64,000 nucleotides of DNA from Cohnella ginsengisoli (GTDB taxonomy: Bacteria; Bacillota; Bacilli; Paenibacillales; Paenibacillaceae): contig NZ_JAPDHZ010000006.1 of assembly GCF_029525555.1 (NCBI RefSeq), positions 124,001-188,000 on the forward strand. Direction: 5' to 3'. The position numbers were made by a program, and so were the translations under genes. Of the stretch, positions 37,163-46,141 are shown piece by piece; within the stretch, counting starts at the first letter, position 1, and the number at the start of each line of letters is the position of its first letter. The notes under the pieces were generated by a model, which was given only the letters and a program-made list of their open reading frames with translations, searched no databases and was not told the DNA's origin.

Positions 37163-37477
37163 TTAGAGCAGCGAGATGGTCAGCAGGTTGAACAGCACGA
37201 GCGGCAGCACGAAGCCGGCGTTTCCGAACGGAACCTGCGGGCCGGGGAAGAAGGCGCGGCTATCAGGGATGTTCATGTACAGGATGCCTCTGTCGCAGTG
37301 CATGAGGTGTCCTTCGAACACGTCGCCTTCAAGCGTTTCGACTCTGGCCAGCTTGCCGGCATGTTGGGCGCACAGCCCGTGCATGTGGTCCTTTACGGAC
37401 TTCAGCGCGTCATGGACATGGGATGCGCATTGATAGAGCGGCGTCGTCGCGCCGCCGGTGGTGTAAGGCGAGCTCAT
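37163..37477 (-). CDS. Small conserved protein with Sm-like core
   Basis: 104 aa. The start at 37477 (MSSPYTTGG) follows GGAGGTATC. The middle (RVETLEGDVFEGHLMHCDRG) reads like an Sm/LSM-type beta barrel strand pattern with a Cys and His nearby (HVHDALKSVKDHMHGLCAQH). The end is hydrophobic (VLPLVLFNLLTISLL) and may touch a membrane. It is cotranscribed with the Pro-rich protein gene downstream. Function unknown; the two probably belong together because both are small, adjacent and on the same strand. Confidence 0.75.
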   Translation of the reverse strand: MSSPYTTGGATTPLYQCASHVHDALKSVKDHMHGLCAQHAGKLARVETLEGDVFEGHLMHCDRGILYMNIPDSRAFFPGPQVPFGNAGFVLPLVLFNLLTISLL

Positions 37478-37641
37478 GGCGATACCTCCGTCTGTTTGAA
37501 CATAGGATAAGGTATGCATATGCCTAGTCCGGCGTTCCAAGAGCGGGGAAGATCGCCCGGGACCCTTTACGAGGATGGTATGATGAGAAGACCCGGGCTT
37601 CGCAGGCCTTCATACTACCTATAGAACTGGGATGAATCGAT

Positions 37642-39414
37642 ATGTTTAGACTGCTCGGCAGAGCCTTCCGCGATTTCCGCGCCACCTATCCGAAGCTTCT
37701 GCTTTTCGAATACCTGTATATGCTCGCCACGAGCTTCATCGTCGTACCCGTCATTACGTACATGTTCAACCGGATTCTGACGGTCGTCGGCTCCGGCTCC
37801 TTGCTCAACGGGGATGTCTACCGGCTGGGACTCAGTTACAACGGCGTGCTGGGTCTCGCGCTGATCGGCCTGGTCGCGTCCCTCGCCGTGCTGATCGAAC
37901 TGATCGTGCTGATCATTCTCGTACAGCAGCATTATTTCGGCAAAAACATCGCGATCGCGGACGCGGTAAAAACGACGATCCGACAGACGCCGCGGCTGCT
38001 TGGCTTCGGTATCTTTCAACTGCTGTTCATGCTGCTCGTGCTGATCCCGTTCATCGACTCGCCGCTGTCGGCTTCCTTTTACGCGCTGTTCAACGTTCCG
38101 GTCTTCCTGAACCGCGAGCTGCTGGATGCATCGTTCACGATGACGTTCGTGTATGCGATTCTTATCGTCGCCGCGTTGTACGCGCTGCTGCGGTGGATAT
38201 TCGCGCTGCACTTCATCGTGCTGGAGGGCAAGACGACGACCCAGGCGATCCGCAGCAGCCAGGCGCTCACGCGGGGCAGGCGCCCGCAGCTCTTTCTGTC
38301 GCTGTTTCTTTTTAATGCGACCGTCTTCGCGGCGGGCTCGTCGGCGATCTCGTCGCTCTCCTACCTGCCGACCTGGCTGGATATCAATGTGCTGACGATC
38401 TTTTCCCGTCATTATTCGCTGACGCTGTCGACCATTCTGACGTACATGTTCGCGTTGCTGCTCCTGCCGGTCAACATCATCCTGCTGACGCGGCTGTTCT
38501 ACAACTTCAACCGTTCCTCGGGCGTCAAGCCGCAGGATCGCCTGACCGTATACCGCAGCCGGCTCGGGCGGCTGGAGGGCCGTATCGGGCGTTATGTAAA
38601 AGGAATTCAAAGAAGGCGCCTGCTGATCGGGTCTATGGCGGTCGTCTATGTGAGCCTATCGGTGTTCATCGGCCTGCGGGCGACGGGCGGTCTCGTCTAC
38701 GCCAAGTGGAGCGTGACGATCGCGGCGCACCGGGGCGACGCGGCCGGCGGCCCGGAAAACTCGCTGCAATCGATCCTCTCGGCGATCGATAAGGGCATGA
38801 CGGCGGTCGAGCTGGACGTCCAGTTGACCAAGGACGGGGTGGCGGTGCTGTTCCATGACGGCAATCTGCTGCGGATGACGGGGAAAAACGCGCGCATAGC
38901 CGACCTCACCTACGCGCAGCTCGGCGGGCTGGACATCGGAGAGGACGAGAACGGAGAAACGGTACGGATCCCGACCCTGGGCCAAGTGCTGTCCGAAGCG
39001 CAGGGGCGCATCAAGCTGATCGTCGACCTGAAGCCGTACGGCAACGGCGACGCGCTGGCGGAGGAGGTCGTCCGGCTGATCCGGGACACCGCCATGGAGA
39101 AGGACGCTTACGTGCAGTCGTTCGACGGGAACGCGCTGCGGCATATCCGGGCGCTCGATCCCGAGATCAAGATCGGGCAGATTCTTTACTTCGCGCTCGG
39201 CAACCTGTCGGCGCTGGACGTCGACTTTTACACGATCGAGCAGATCATGCTGACCAAGCAGCTCGTGAAGCAGGCGCATGCCGGCGGCCGCGAGGTGTGG
39301 GTATGGACGGTCAACGACCGGCGGGACTTGAAGGAAGTGCTGAAGTTCCAGGTCGACGGCATCATCACCGACAATCCGACGATGGCGCAGTCGATGGTCG
39401 AGGTGGATCTGTAA
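37642..39414 (+). CDS. Membrane-anchored glycerophosphodiester phosphodiesterase
   Basis: 590 aa. The N-terminal half (about residues 1-340) is an eight-helix membrane domain of the GDPD-associated type. The C-terminal half is a GDPD barrel: AAHRGDAAGGPENSL with catalytic His/Arg/Glu (about residues 365-380), ELDVQLTKDGVAVLFHD with metal-binding Glu/Asp and the second His, and late VWVWTVND and GIITDNP. It hydrolyses glycerophosphodiesters, probably outside the membrane as part of lipid or teichoic acid turnover. All catalytic positions are intact. No regulator is visible beside it. Confidence 0.93.
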   Translation: MFRLLGRAFRDFRATYPKLLLFEYLYMLATSFIVVPVITYMFNRILTVVGSGSLLNGDVYRLGLSYNGVLGLALIGLVASLAVLIELIVLIILVQQHYFGKNIAIADAVKTTIRQTPRLLGFGIFQLLFMLLVLIPFIDSPLSASFYALFNVPVFLNRELLDASFTMTFVYAILIVAALYALLRWIFALHFIVLEGKTTTQAIRSSQALTRGRRPQLFLSLFLFNATVFAAGSSAISSLSYLPTWLDINVLTIFSRHYSLTLSTILTYMFALLLLPVNIILLTRLFYNFNRSSGVKPQDRLTVYRSRLGRLEGRIGRYVKGIQRRRLLIGSMAVVYVSLSVFIGLRATGGLVYAKWSVTIAAHRGDAAGGPENSLQSILSAIDKGMTAVELDVQLTKDGVAVLFHDGNLLRMTGKNARIADLTYAQLGGLDIGEDENGETVRIPTLGQVLSEAQGRIKLIVDLKPYGNGDALAEEVVRLIRDTAMEKDAYVQSFDGNALRHIRALDPEIKIGQILYFALGNLSALDVDFYTIEQIMLTKQLVKQAHAGGREVWVWTVNDRRDLKEVLKFQVDGIITDNPTMAQSMVEVDL

Positions 39415-39530
39415 GGCAAGGGATTGTGAGGCAAGGAATCTATAAAGTAAGGGGCCTGTAAGGCAAAGGATCTGCAGGGCAAGGGGGCAATCGGGCAAGG
39501 GGGCAATCGGGCAATCGGGCGGTCGGCGAG
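39413..39530 (+). repeat. Degenerate short tandem repeat after the GDPD gene
   Basis: About eight variable units of 8-17 bases starting with (A/G)GGCAA, for example two exact copies of GGGCAAGGGGGCAATC near 39478-39509, begin at the GDPD stop codon. Non-coding. Confidence 0.6.
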
Positions 39531-39606
39531 ACGGGTACGAGAGCGGCGCCTGTCGTCGTGCAGGCGATGAGCCTGATCGGGCGGGCGCGAGCCCGTCCAG
39601 ACGCCC

Positions 39607-40158
39607 TTAATCGGCCTCCGGCAGCAGGCTCAGCACCCACTTGCACCACTCCGTGTTGGTCTCGTTCGACATGATCGCCTTGCGCGTCAGCAGATAGGCG
39701 CCGAACAACGGGTGGGAGGGCGCGGGCAAGCCCGCTTCGGGCCAACCCTCCCTCTCCTTCAGCTCGGCCAGCTTGTGCTCGTACTTCCGCCGCTGCTCCT
39801 TGTGGTAGGCAAGACGGTCGGCAAGCATTTTCCGGGCGGATTCGCGATCGGCGTACGACATGCAGAACACCTTCAGCATCATCTCGTCGCGGAGCGCGGG
39901 CTCGGCCGTCGGCTGATCGAACCAGTCCTTGAGCGCTTCCTGGCCCTTGCCGGTCAGGGAGTACACTTTCTTGTCGGGCTTGTCGCGCTGCGGGACCAGC
40001 TCGAAGCGAATGTAGTCCTCCTGTTCAAGCTTGGCGAGCAGCGGATAGATCTGGCTGTGCTTGGCGGGCCAGAAAGGTTGGATCCGCAGCATCAGATCGT
40101 AGCCGGAATAGGAAGATTGCGCGAGCAGGCTCAGCAGTCCGTAGGAGAGGGTGTTCAC
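39607..40158 (-). CDS. PadR-family regulator (Vir-type C-terminal domain)
   Basis: 183 aa, the long PadR class. N-terminal winged helix LSYGLLSLLAQSSYSGYDLM (about residues 4-23), then KHSQIYPLLAKLEQEDYI and KKVYSLTGKGQEAL. C-terminal coiled-coil dimerisation domain about 95-175. The start is GTG at 40158 with AAGGAG upstream. It is divergent from an MFS drug exporter, and a short inverted repeat lies in the shared promoter. By family, it represses the exporter until a toxic ligand binds. Confidence 0.92.
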   Translation of the reverse strand: MNTLSYGLLSLLAQSSYSGYDLMLRIQPFWPAKHSQIYPLLAKLEQEDYIRFELVPQRDKPDKKVYSLTGKGQEALKDWFDQPTAEPALRDEMMLKVFCMSYADRESARKMLADRLAYHKEQRRKYEHKLAELKEREGWPEAGLPAPSHPLFGAYLLTRKAIMSNETNTEWCKWVLSLLPEAD

Positions 40159-40230
40159 GTCGTTGCTCCTTTATCAGAAAAATTGCTTTGACATAGGCGA
40201 GGAAGAGTAGTAACATTATGGCGTTTTCCT

Positions 40231-40250
40231 ATATGTAAATATAGACATAT
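40231..40250. promoter_or_regulatory. Candidate PadR operator
   Basis: ATATGT (40231-40236) and ACATAT (40245-40250) form an inverted repeat with 8-bp spacing between the divergent PadR and MFS genes, 27 bases before the MFS start. Confidence 0.55.
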
Positions 40251-40276
40251 AAGCTGGGAGATGGGGAAAAGCGATT

Positions 40277-41761
40277 ATGAATACGGAAAAAAAGACGCCG
40301 GAGATACGTTTTTGGCCGGTCATGCTGTCCATTTTTATCGGTTCCTTCTTGTGCGTCCTGGCTTCGGCGACGATCAATCTCGCGCTTGAGCCGCTCAAGG
40401 AGCACTTTCACACTTCGCTGAGCTCGGTCCAGTGGACGCTCACGGGCTTCATGCTCGCGATGGGCACGACCGCCCCGATCGTCGGCTACCTGGGCGAGCG
40501 GTTCAGCTACAAGCGGCTGTATCTGTTCTCCCTCATCGGCTTCACGGCAGCGTCCGCGCTGTGCGCGGCTGCGTGGAGCGAGGCTTCGCTGATCCTGTTC
40601 CGGGTCCTCCAAGGCGCATTCAGCGGCCTGATCATCCCGGCTACCATGTCCATTATCTATCAAATCATCCCGCGCGGCAAACAACCGATGGCGATCGCCT
40701 TCTGGGGCTTGTCCGCGATGCTGGCGCCGGCGTTCGGGCCGACGATCAGCGGCTGGCTGCTGCAGAACTTCGATTGGCAATGGCTGTTCATCATGAATCT
40801 CCCGATCGGCCTGATCGCCATTTTGCTCGTGTACCTGTACATTCCGTATTATCGGCTTAGCGTTCCCAAGTCGTTTGACGGTCTCGGCTTCATCACGGTC
40901 GTCCTCAGCAGTACGGCGCTGCTGCTGGCGCTCGGCCAAGGCCACAACTGGGGCTGGGACTCCGGAAAAGTCATTGGCTTGCTTATCGGCGGCCTGCTCG
41001 TGCTGGCATTGTTCATCTGGCGGGAGCTGACGGCGAAGGCGCCGCTGCTCAACCTGCGCGTTTTCAAAAACGGCCGCTTTACGCTGAACACGATCATCGC
41101 CAACATCATCACGATCAGCCTGTACTCCGGTACGCTGCTCACGCCGATCTTCCTTCAGCGGATCCAACACGTATCCGCGATGGACACGGGCCTGATCCTG
41201 CTCCCGGCTTCGCTCGCGATGGCGCTCATGATGCCGATCGTCGGCAAGCTGTACAACGTCGTCGGGCCGCGCGTCCTGATGTCCGTCGGCATTATTCTGC
41301 TGACCGTCGGCACGCTCGCGCTCAGCTGGCTCAGCATCGACGTCTCGCACACCTACGTCATCTGGTGGATGATCGTGCGGAACCTGGGCATCGCGTTCGT
41401 CGTCATGCCTTCAAGCAACGCGGCGATGGACGAGATCTCGCGGGAAAATTCGGGCCACGCCTCCTCCATCTCGAACTGGACGCGGAACGTCTTCGGCTCC
41501 TTCGCGATCGCGATCTTCACGACGCTGCTCGCCTCGCGTTCGCTCGATCACGGCACGGCGCTCGCCACGGCGGGCGACCAGAACCGCGAGCATATCGAGA
41601 TGATGGCGTTCACGATGAGCGTCAACGACGTGTACCTTATCGCGACGTTCGTCGCGCTCGCGGCCCTGCCGCTCAGCCTGTTCGTCGCCAAGCTCAAGAA
41701 GCCGCATGCCGTGCTCGCTTCGGAGACGGTGAAGGCGGAGGCCGCGACGGCGGAGGGATAA
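40277..41761 (+). CDS. MFS multidrug efflux transporter, DHA2 (14-helix) family
   Basis: 494 aa. About 14 membrane helices. Motif A follows helix 2 (GYLGERFSYKRLYLFSLIGF), and motif C-like Gly/Pro content lies in helix 5 (GLSAMLAPAFGPTISGWLL). It resembles EmrB/QacA/LmrB-type proton-coupled exporters of lipophilic drugs. The N-terminus is short and cytoplasmic. It is divergent from the PadR regulator that presumably represses it. Intact, with a strong convergent terminator after it. Confidence 0.93.
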   Translation: MNTEKKTPEIRFWPVMLSIFIGSFLCVLASATINLALEPLKEHFHTSLSSVQWTLTGFMLAMGTTAPIVGYLGERFSYKRLYLFSLIGFTAASALCAAAWSEASLILFRVLQGAFSGLIIPATMSIIYQIIPRGKQPMAIAFWGLSAMLAPAFGPTISGWLLQNFDWQWLFIMNLPIGLIAILLVYLYIPYYRLSVPKSFDGLGFITVVLSSTALLLALGQGHNWGWDSGKVIGLLIGGLLVLALFIWRELTAKAPLLNLRVFKNGRFTLNTIIANIITISLYSGTLLTPIFLQRIQHVSAMDTGLILLPASLAMALMMPIVGKLYNVVGPRVLMSVGIILLTVGTLALSWLSIDVSHTYVIWWMIVRNLGIAFVVMPSSNAAMDEISRENSGHASSISNWTRNVFGSFAIAIFTTLLASRSLDHGTALATAGDQNREHIEMMAFTMSVNDVYLIATFVALAALPLSLFVAKLKKPHAVLASETVKAEAATAEG

Positions 41762-41773
41762 TCAAAATAAGCG

Positions 41774-41821
41774 AAAAAAACGATGGCTTGGCGGAGTTTC
41801 CGCCTTGCCATCGTTTTTTTA
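41774..41821. terminator. Bidirectional terminator
   Basis: A7 CGATGGC (41774-41787) pairs with GCCATCG T7 (41807-41820), with an inner GGCGGA/TCCGCC stem. It overlaps the stop of the convergent permease gene. Confidence 0.92.
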
Positions 41822-43927
41822 TCCTTTGCCCGCCCCCGACCTAAACATCAGGAACACCAGGTAGGGCGCGCCGATGAGCGCGACCACGATGCCCGAAGGG
41901 ATCTCCCTGGGCGACAGGACGATGCGGCCGATCCAGTCGGCGCCGACGAGAAGCACCGCGCCGATGAGGGAGGACAGCAGCAGCATCCGGCGGTGGTTGG
42001 AGCCTGCCAGCATGCGCGCGGCATGCGGCGCGAGCAGGCCGATGAAGCCGACGGCGCCGACTGCCGCTACCGCGACGGATGCGAGCAGCACGGCGAGCAG
42101 CGCGACGAGGAGCCGCGTGCGGCGCACGGGCAGGCCAAGCCCGGTCGCGCTCTCGTCGTGGAACGAGAGCAGGTCGACGCGCCGCCCCAGCCACCAAGCG
42201 AGCGGCAGCAGCGCCAGAATGAACGGCAGCGTCTGGCCGAGCTCCGTCCAGCTGCGGGCGTACGTGCTGCCTGCGAGCCAGGCGAGCGCCGGCGCGAGCG
42301 TCAGCTTGGCGTAGACGACGAGGATGTTGATCAGCGCGCTGCCGGAGGCCGCGACCGCGATGCCGACCAGCGTGAGCACAGTCGGGCTAAGACCGCGCCG
42401 CCACGCCGCGGCGTAGACGATCGCGGCGGCGGCCAGGCCGCCCGCGAAAGCGCCGACCGGCACCCAGCCGGACGGGAGCGCGGGAAAGGCGATCAGCAGC
42501 AGCATCGCGCCCACGCCCGCGCCGCTCGACACGCCTACGATCTGCGGGTCCGCGAGCGGATTGCGCACGGCGCTCTGCATGAGGCTGCCGCTGGCGGCCA
42601 GCGCGATGCCGACGGCTGCTGCCGTCAGCAGCCGGGGCAGCCGCAGGTCGATCAGCACCTTTTCGTGCAGCGGGGTCCCTTTTCCGAGCAGGGTCGAGAC
42701 GACTTGTTCCGCGGATAAATGCATGGTGCCGCTCATGAGCGCGGCCAGGCTGACGAGGATCAGCAGCGCGGCGAACGTCAGGACGAGCAGCGGGTACGGC
42801 ATGCGCCTGGCGAACAAGGCGATCTGCATCGAAGCCCGGCTCTCCGCGCCGGAAGCGGACGCCGCGTGCCTGGAGACGCGCAGCGCCAGCCAGATGATCC
42901 AGGGCGCGCCGATAAAAGCGGTCACCGCGCCGGCCGGCAGCTCGCCGACCGCGCTGGTCGTAAAGCCGCGCGCGATCGTGTCGGCGCCGAGGAGAATGAC
43001 CGCGCCCCAAATCGCGCTGAGCGGCAGCAGCCAGGCATGCCGGGTCATGCCGCTCAGCTTGACGATATGCGGCGCCAGCAGCCCGATGAACCCGATCGGG
43101 CCGACGATGCTGACGCTGACGCAAGCGAGCACGATCCCCGCGGCCATGGCGAACATGCGCGTGCCCGCGACGCGGTGGCCGAGCGACTGCGCCGTCTCCT
43201 CGCCGAACGCGAGCAGGTCCAGGTGGCGCACGGCGAGCAGCACGGCGGCGAGTCCGCCGGCGACCCAAGGCCATGCGAAGCGGACGCCGCTCCAGTCGTT
43301 CTGGTTCAGAGAGCCGGAACCCCACAGGAACAGCCCCTGGGTGCTCTGCTCGAACAGCAGCAGGAGCGCGCTCGTGACGGAGGACAGTACGAGCGTGACG
43401 ATCATGCCGGCCAGCGCGATCCGGATCGGCGTGCCCTTGCGGCCGCCGCCCATGCCGAACACGAGCAGCGCGGCCCCCGCGCCTCCCGCGACGGCGAACA
43501 GGAACGCATATTGATGCAGCAATCCCGGCCAGAAGACCGTGCCGACGGCGACGACGAGGAAGGCGCCTGCATTGATGCCGAGCGTCGTCTCCGAGGCGAG
43601 CGGATTGCGCGTGACGGACTGCATGAGCGCGCCGGCTACGGCGAGCGCGGCGCCGGAGAGCAGCGCCATCGCGGTGCGAGGCAGCCGGACGCCGTGAATG
43701 ACGCGGTGATCCGGCGTATCCTTGGGCGCGATCAGGGCGTCGAACGCCGTCGCGACGGAGATGTGCGACAGGCCTTGGGTCAGGCTGACGAAAGCCAACA
43801 GGGCGAGCAGGAGCAAGCCTCCGGCCAGCATCGCGAACGGAAGCAAGCCCCTCCCGCCTCGGGCGGGAAGGGCTTGCTCCATGCGCGAAGGCGGGGGAGC
43901 GGGCTCCCGGACCAACGCCTTAATCAT
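41819..43927 (-). CDS. Fused FecCD-type siderophore permease (FhuB-like)
   Basis: About 702 aa: two FecCD permease domains in one chain (about 10 membrane helices each; halves meet near residue 350), as in FhuB. Each half has the family's conserved LPR and GLLAPH loops (IGFIGLLAPHIVKLSG and VGFIGLLAPHAARMLAG), which contact the ATPase. The ATG at 43927 overlaps the stop of the binding-protein gene (ATGA), so the two are coupled; the longer ORF start at 43999 is rejected. No ATPase gene follows in the window, so a shared ATPase such as FhuC would be encoded elsewhere. Confidence 0.92.
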   Translation of the reverse strand: MIKALVREPAPPPSRMEQALPARGGRGLLPFAMLAGGLLLLALLAFVSLTQGLSHISVATAFDALIAPKDTPDHRVIHGVRLPRTAMALLSGAALAVAGALMQSVTRNPLASETTLGINAGAFLVVAVGTVFWPGLLHQYAFLFAVAGGAGAALLVFGMGGGRKGTPIRIALAGMIVTLVLSSVTSALLLLFEQSTQGLFLWGSGSLNQNDWSGVRFAWPWVAGGLAAVLLAVRHLDLLAFGEETAQSLGHRVAGTRMFAMAAGIVLACVSVSIVGPIGFIGLLAPHIVKLSGMTRHAWLLPLSAIWGAVILLGADTIARGFTTSAVGELPAGAVTAFIGAPWIIWLALRVSRHAASASGAESRASMQIALFARRMPYPLLVLTFAALLILVSLAALMSGTMHLSAEQVVSTLLGKGTPLHEKVLIDLRLPRLLTAAAVGIALAASGSLMQSAVRNPLADPQIVGVSSGAGVGAMLLLIAFPALPSGWVPVGAFAGGLAAAAIVYAAAWRRGLSPTVLTLVGIAVAASGSALINILVVYAKLTLAPALAWLAGSTYARSWTELGQTLPFILALLPLAWWLGRRVDLLSFHDESATGLGLPVRRTRLLVALLAVLLASVAVAAVGAVGFIGLLAPHAARMLAGSNHRRMLLLSSLIGAVLLVGADWIGRIVLSPREIPSGIVVALIGAPYLVFLMFRSGAGKG

Positions 43928-44982
43928 TGGGCGGCCGTCAGCGCGTTGACGGCGCGCTCGGCCATCAGCTTGGCGGCATAAGGCCCGCCGTACGGCCAAG
44001 TGTCGCCGCCCAACGCATAGATGCGCTTATCCTTGACGAAGTTGAGGCCGGTCCATACGGGGTTTTTCTCCAGCATCGGCAGCACGTCGTCCTCCGCCGT
44101 GATATGCAGGTAGTCGGCATCCTGTACGGACTGCAGCGCTTCTACGCCCGTGGTGGAGTAGCCGTAGACTTCGAACTGGGCCGGCTTGAAGGCGTTCTTC
44201 AGGCCGAGATGCTCCAGGTTCTTGATCGCGAGCGCGTTGTCGGTGGAGATGCGGAACGTGACCGCGTTCTGGTCGACCCACGGCATCGTCAGCACGATCG
44301 ACCGGCCTTCCTTGCCGGCCGCGGCGAGCTTCGCCTTGCCGTCGTCGTACGTCTTCTGCAGATCCGCGAGCATCGCTTCGGCTTCGGCCTGCTTGCCGAG
44401 GACGTCCGCGATCGTGTGGAACGTAGCGAGCATCTCTTGGTACTGGTCGCCCTGTCCCTCCGGCGGATACGGATCGAACAGCAGCGTCGGCGCGATGCCG
44501 TTCAGCTGATCGTACGTCGCCTCGTGGCGGAACTTGACGCCGATGATCAGGTCAGGCTCGAGCGCCGCGATCGTCTCGAGGTTCGGCTCCTGGCGGGTGC
44601 CCACGTCCTGTACGTCCGCAGACAGCTCCGTCGGCGTGGAGATCCACTTCTTCATGTTCGCGATGTCCGCGACGCCAGCGGGCTGGACGCCGAGCGTCAG
44701 CAGCTCTTCGGCGTACGTCCATTCGAGGACGACGATCTTCTTGGGCACGCCCGTGATCGGCAGCTCGCCGAGCGCGTGCTTGACGTTGCGCGTGCCGCTT
44801 GCTTCTGCGGACGAAGATGCGGAAGGCGAAGCGGCAGCTTCGGAAGAGGCGGGCGCGGAAGCCGATGACGATGCGGACGAAGACGCCGCGTTGTTATTGT
44901 TTTTGCCGTTGCCGCAAGCGGCGACGAGCAGGATCAAAATCGACAGCAAGGCGAACAGAGACGAGTGGCGTATGTAAGACAA
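43924..44982 (-). CDS. Siderophore-binding lipoprotein (FecB/FhuD-like)
   Basis: About 352 aa. A signal segment (LFALLSILILLVAAC) with lipobox VAAC precedes a low-complexity Asn/Ser/Ala linker. A class III binding-protein fold follows: KIVVLEWTYAEELLTLGV, GTRQEPNLETIAALEPDLI, and the late YAKLMAERAVNAL-type helix. The start is TTG at 44982 with AGGGGG upstream. A longer ATG start at 45039 is unlikely because it touches the Fur box, leaving no room for a promoter. Captures ferric siderophore outside the membrane for the fused permease. Confidence 0.9.
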   Translation of the reverse strand: MSYIRHSSLFALLSILILLVAACGNGKNNNNAASSSASSSASAPASSEAAASPSASSSAEASGTRNVKHALGELPITGVPKKIVVLEWTYAEELLTLGVQPAGVADIANMKKWISTPTELSADVQDVGTRQEPNLETIAALEPDLIIGVKFRHEATYDQLNGIAPTLLFDPYPPEGQGDQYQEMLATFHTIADVLGKQAEAEAMLADLQKTYDDGKAKLAAAGKEGRSIVLTMPWVDQNAVTFRISTDNALAIKNLEHLGLKNAFKPAQFEVYGYSTTGVEALQSVQDADYLHITAEDDVLPMLEKNPVWTGLNFVKDKRIYALGGDTWPYGGPYAAKLMAERAVNALTAAQ

Positions 44983-45040
44983 ATGATTTCCCCCTAATCT
45001 ATAATGGATATCTTTATTGCCCGCAGGCTGCAACTTCATC

Positions 45041-45060
45041 GATAATGATAATCGTTATCA
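45041..45060 (-). promoter_or_regulatory. Fur box
   Basis: GATAATGATAATCGTTATCA differs from the 19-bp Fur consensus at one position. It lies about 60 bases upstream of the binding-protein start, so iron-repressed transcription of the uptake operon is expected. Confidence 0.92.
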
Positions 45061-45403
45061 AACAATCGTGTCAAGCTGATTTCTGTTTCTATTCGTGCAT
45101 AAGAATGAAAAGTTATTCAAAGGATGAGGCAGCGAGAGTGGAACCGGCGTGTGAAAACGCGAACGGGAGCGTGTGAGGGAGTGTACGTGAGAGATCACTT
45201 GAGAGAGAATACATGTGAGAGAGTACGTGAGAGCGTAAAGGGAGAGTGTGCGTAGCGCGTTGATAGTTGGCAATCCGACTCTACAGGCTCGCGGACCGGT
45301 CTAAACAATGCGGAAAAGGCCAAAAGTTACTCTACAGCCAGTATCTTTGCAATGTACATGACGTGTTAGCCCGCTTTATCGCCCATTTAGGCTTATCGGC
45401 ATG
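45061..45403. other. Intergenic region with purine-rich GTGAGAG motif
   Basis: No gene. From about 45126 to 45252 the + strand repeats variants of GTGAGAG/GAGAGTACGTGAG (purine-rich, non-tandem, variable spacing). The short repeated phrase ACTCTACAG occurs at about 45277 and 45340. The tandem array follows. Confidence 0.4.
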
Positions 45404-46051
45404 GAGTTAAACGGTTTTTCCGCGCAACTCCGCCACCGGGCGGCGTTTCTGCGCGAGTTAAACGGTTTTTCCGTGCAACACCGCTACCGGACGGCGTTTC
45501 TGCGCGAGTTAGACGGTTTTTCCGTGCAACTCCGCTACCGGGCGGCGTTCGTGCGCGAGTTAAACGGTTTTTCCGTGCAACTCCGCTACCGGGCGGCGTT
45601 TCTGCGCGAGTTAAACGGTTTTTCCGTGCAACTCCGCTACCGGGCGGCGTTTCTGCGCGAGTTAAACGGTTTTTCCGTGCAACTCCGCTACCGGGCGGCG
45701 TTTCTGCGCGAGTAAAACGGTTTTTCCGTGCAACTCCGCAACCGGGCGGCGTTTCTGCGCGAGTTAGACGGTTTTTCCGTGCAACTCCGCTACCGGGCGG
45801 CGTTTCTGCGCGAGTTAAACGGTTTTTCCGTGCAACTCCGCTACCGGGCGGCGTTTCTGCGCGAGTTAAACGGTTTTTCCGTGCAACACCGCTACCGGAC
45901 GGTGTTTCTGCGCGAGTTAAACGGTTTTTCCGTGCAACACCGCTACCGGACCGTGTCTCTACACGAGTTAAACGGTTTTTCCGTGCAACTCCGCTACCGG
46001 GCGGCGTTTCTGCGCGAGTAAAACGGTTTTTCCGTGCAACTCCGCTGCGGA
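45404..46051 (+). repeat. 51-bp tandem repeat array, 12 full copies and one partial
   Basis: Units begin at GAGTTAAACGG and are exactly 51 bp from 45404 to 46015 with no indels; a 13th copy breaks off at about 46051. Each unit holds ACGGTTTTTCCGT, a 4-bp stem with T5 loop, and a GC-rich half (CCGGGCGGCG). In one + frame the units read as 17 residues (ELNGFSVQLRYRAAFLR), but copies 7 and 13 carry TAA instead of TTA, cutting it into 104- and 97-codon ORFs (45401-45715, 45728-46021). Copies differ by substitutions only, some changing residues (Q-L-R-Y to Q-H-R-Y, A to T). No ribosome binding site precedes the first ATG. Coding status is undecided. Confidence 0.9.
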
Positions 46052-46141
46052 TGCGGCCTCTATGGAAATTGCACGGCTTTTCGGCAGCGATCGAAGGTTT
46101 TGGACTACCTTGGACGACATCCGGCTATGCCGAAAACTCAT

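Noticed and set aside
37615..38610. 331-codon minus frame over the GDPD gene
   Set aside because: Antisense shadow; the + strand has the full GDPD catalytic set.
42719..43981. Long + strand frames over the permease gene
   Set aside because: Composition is typical of antisense of membrane genes, and the minus strand encodes a complete fused FecCD protein.
45404..46051. CRISPR array
   Set aside because: Repeats are contiguous with a fixed 51-bp period and no unique spacers or cas genes.
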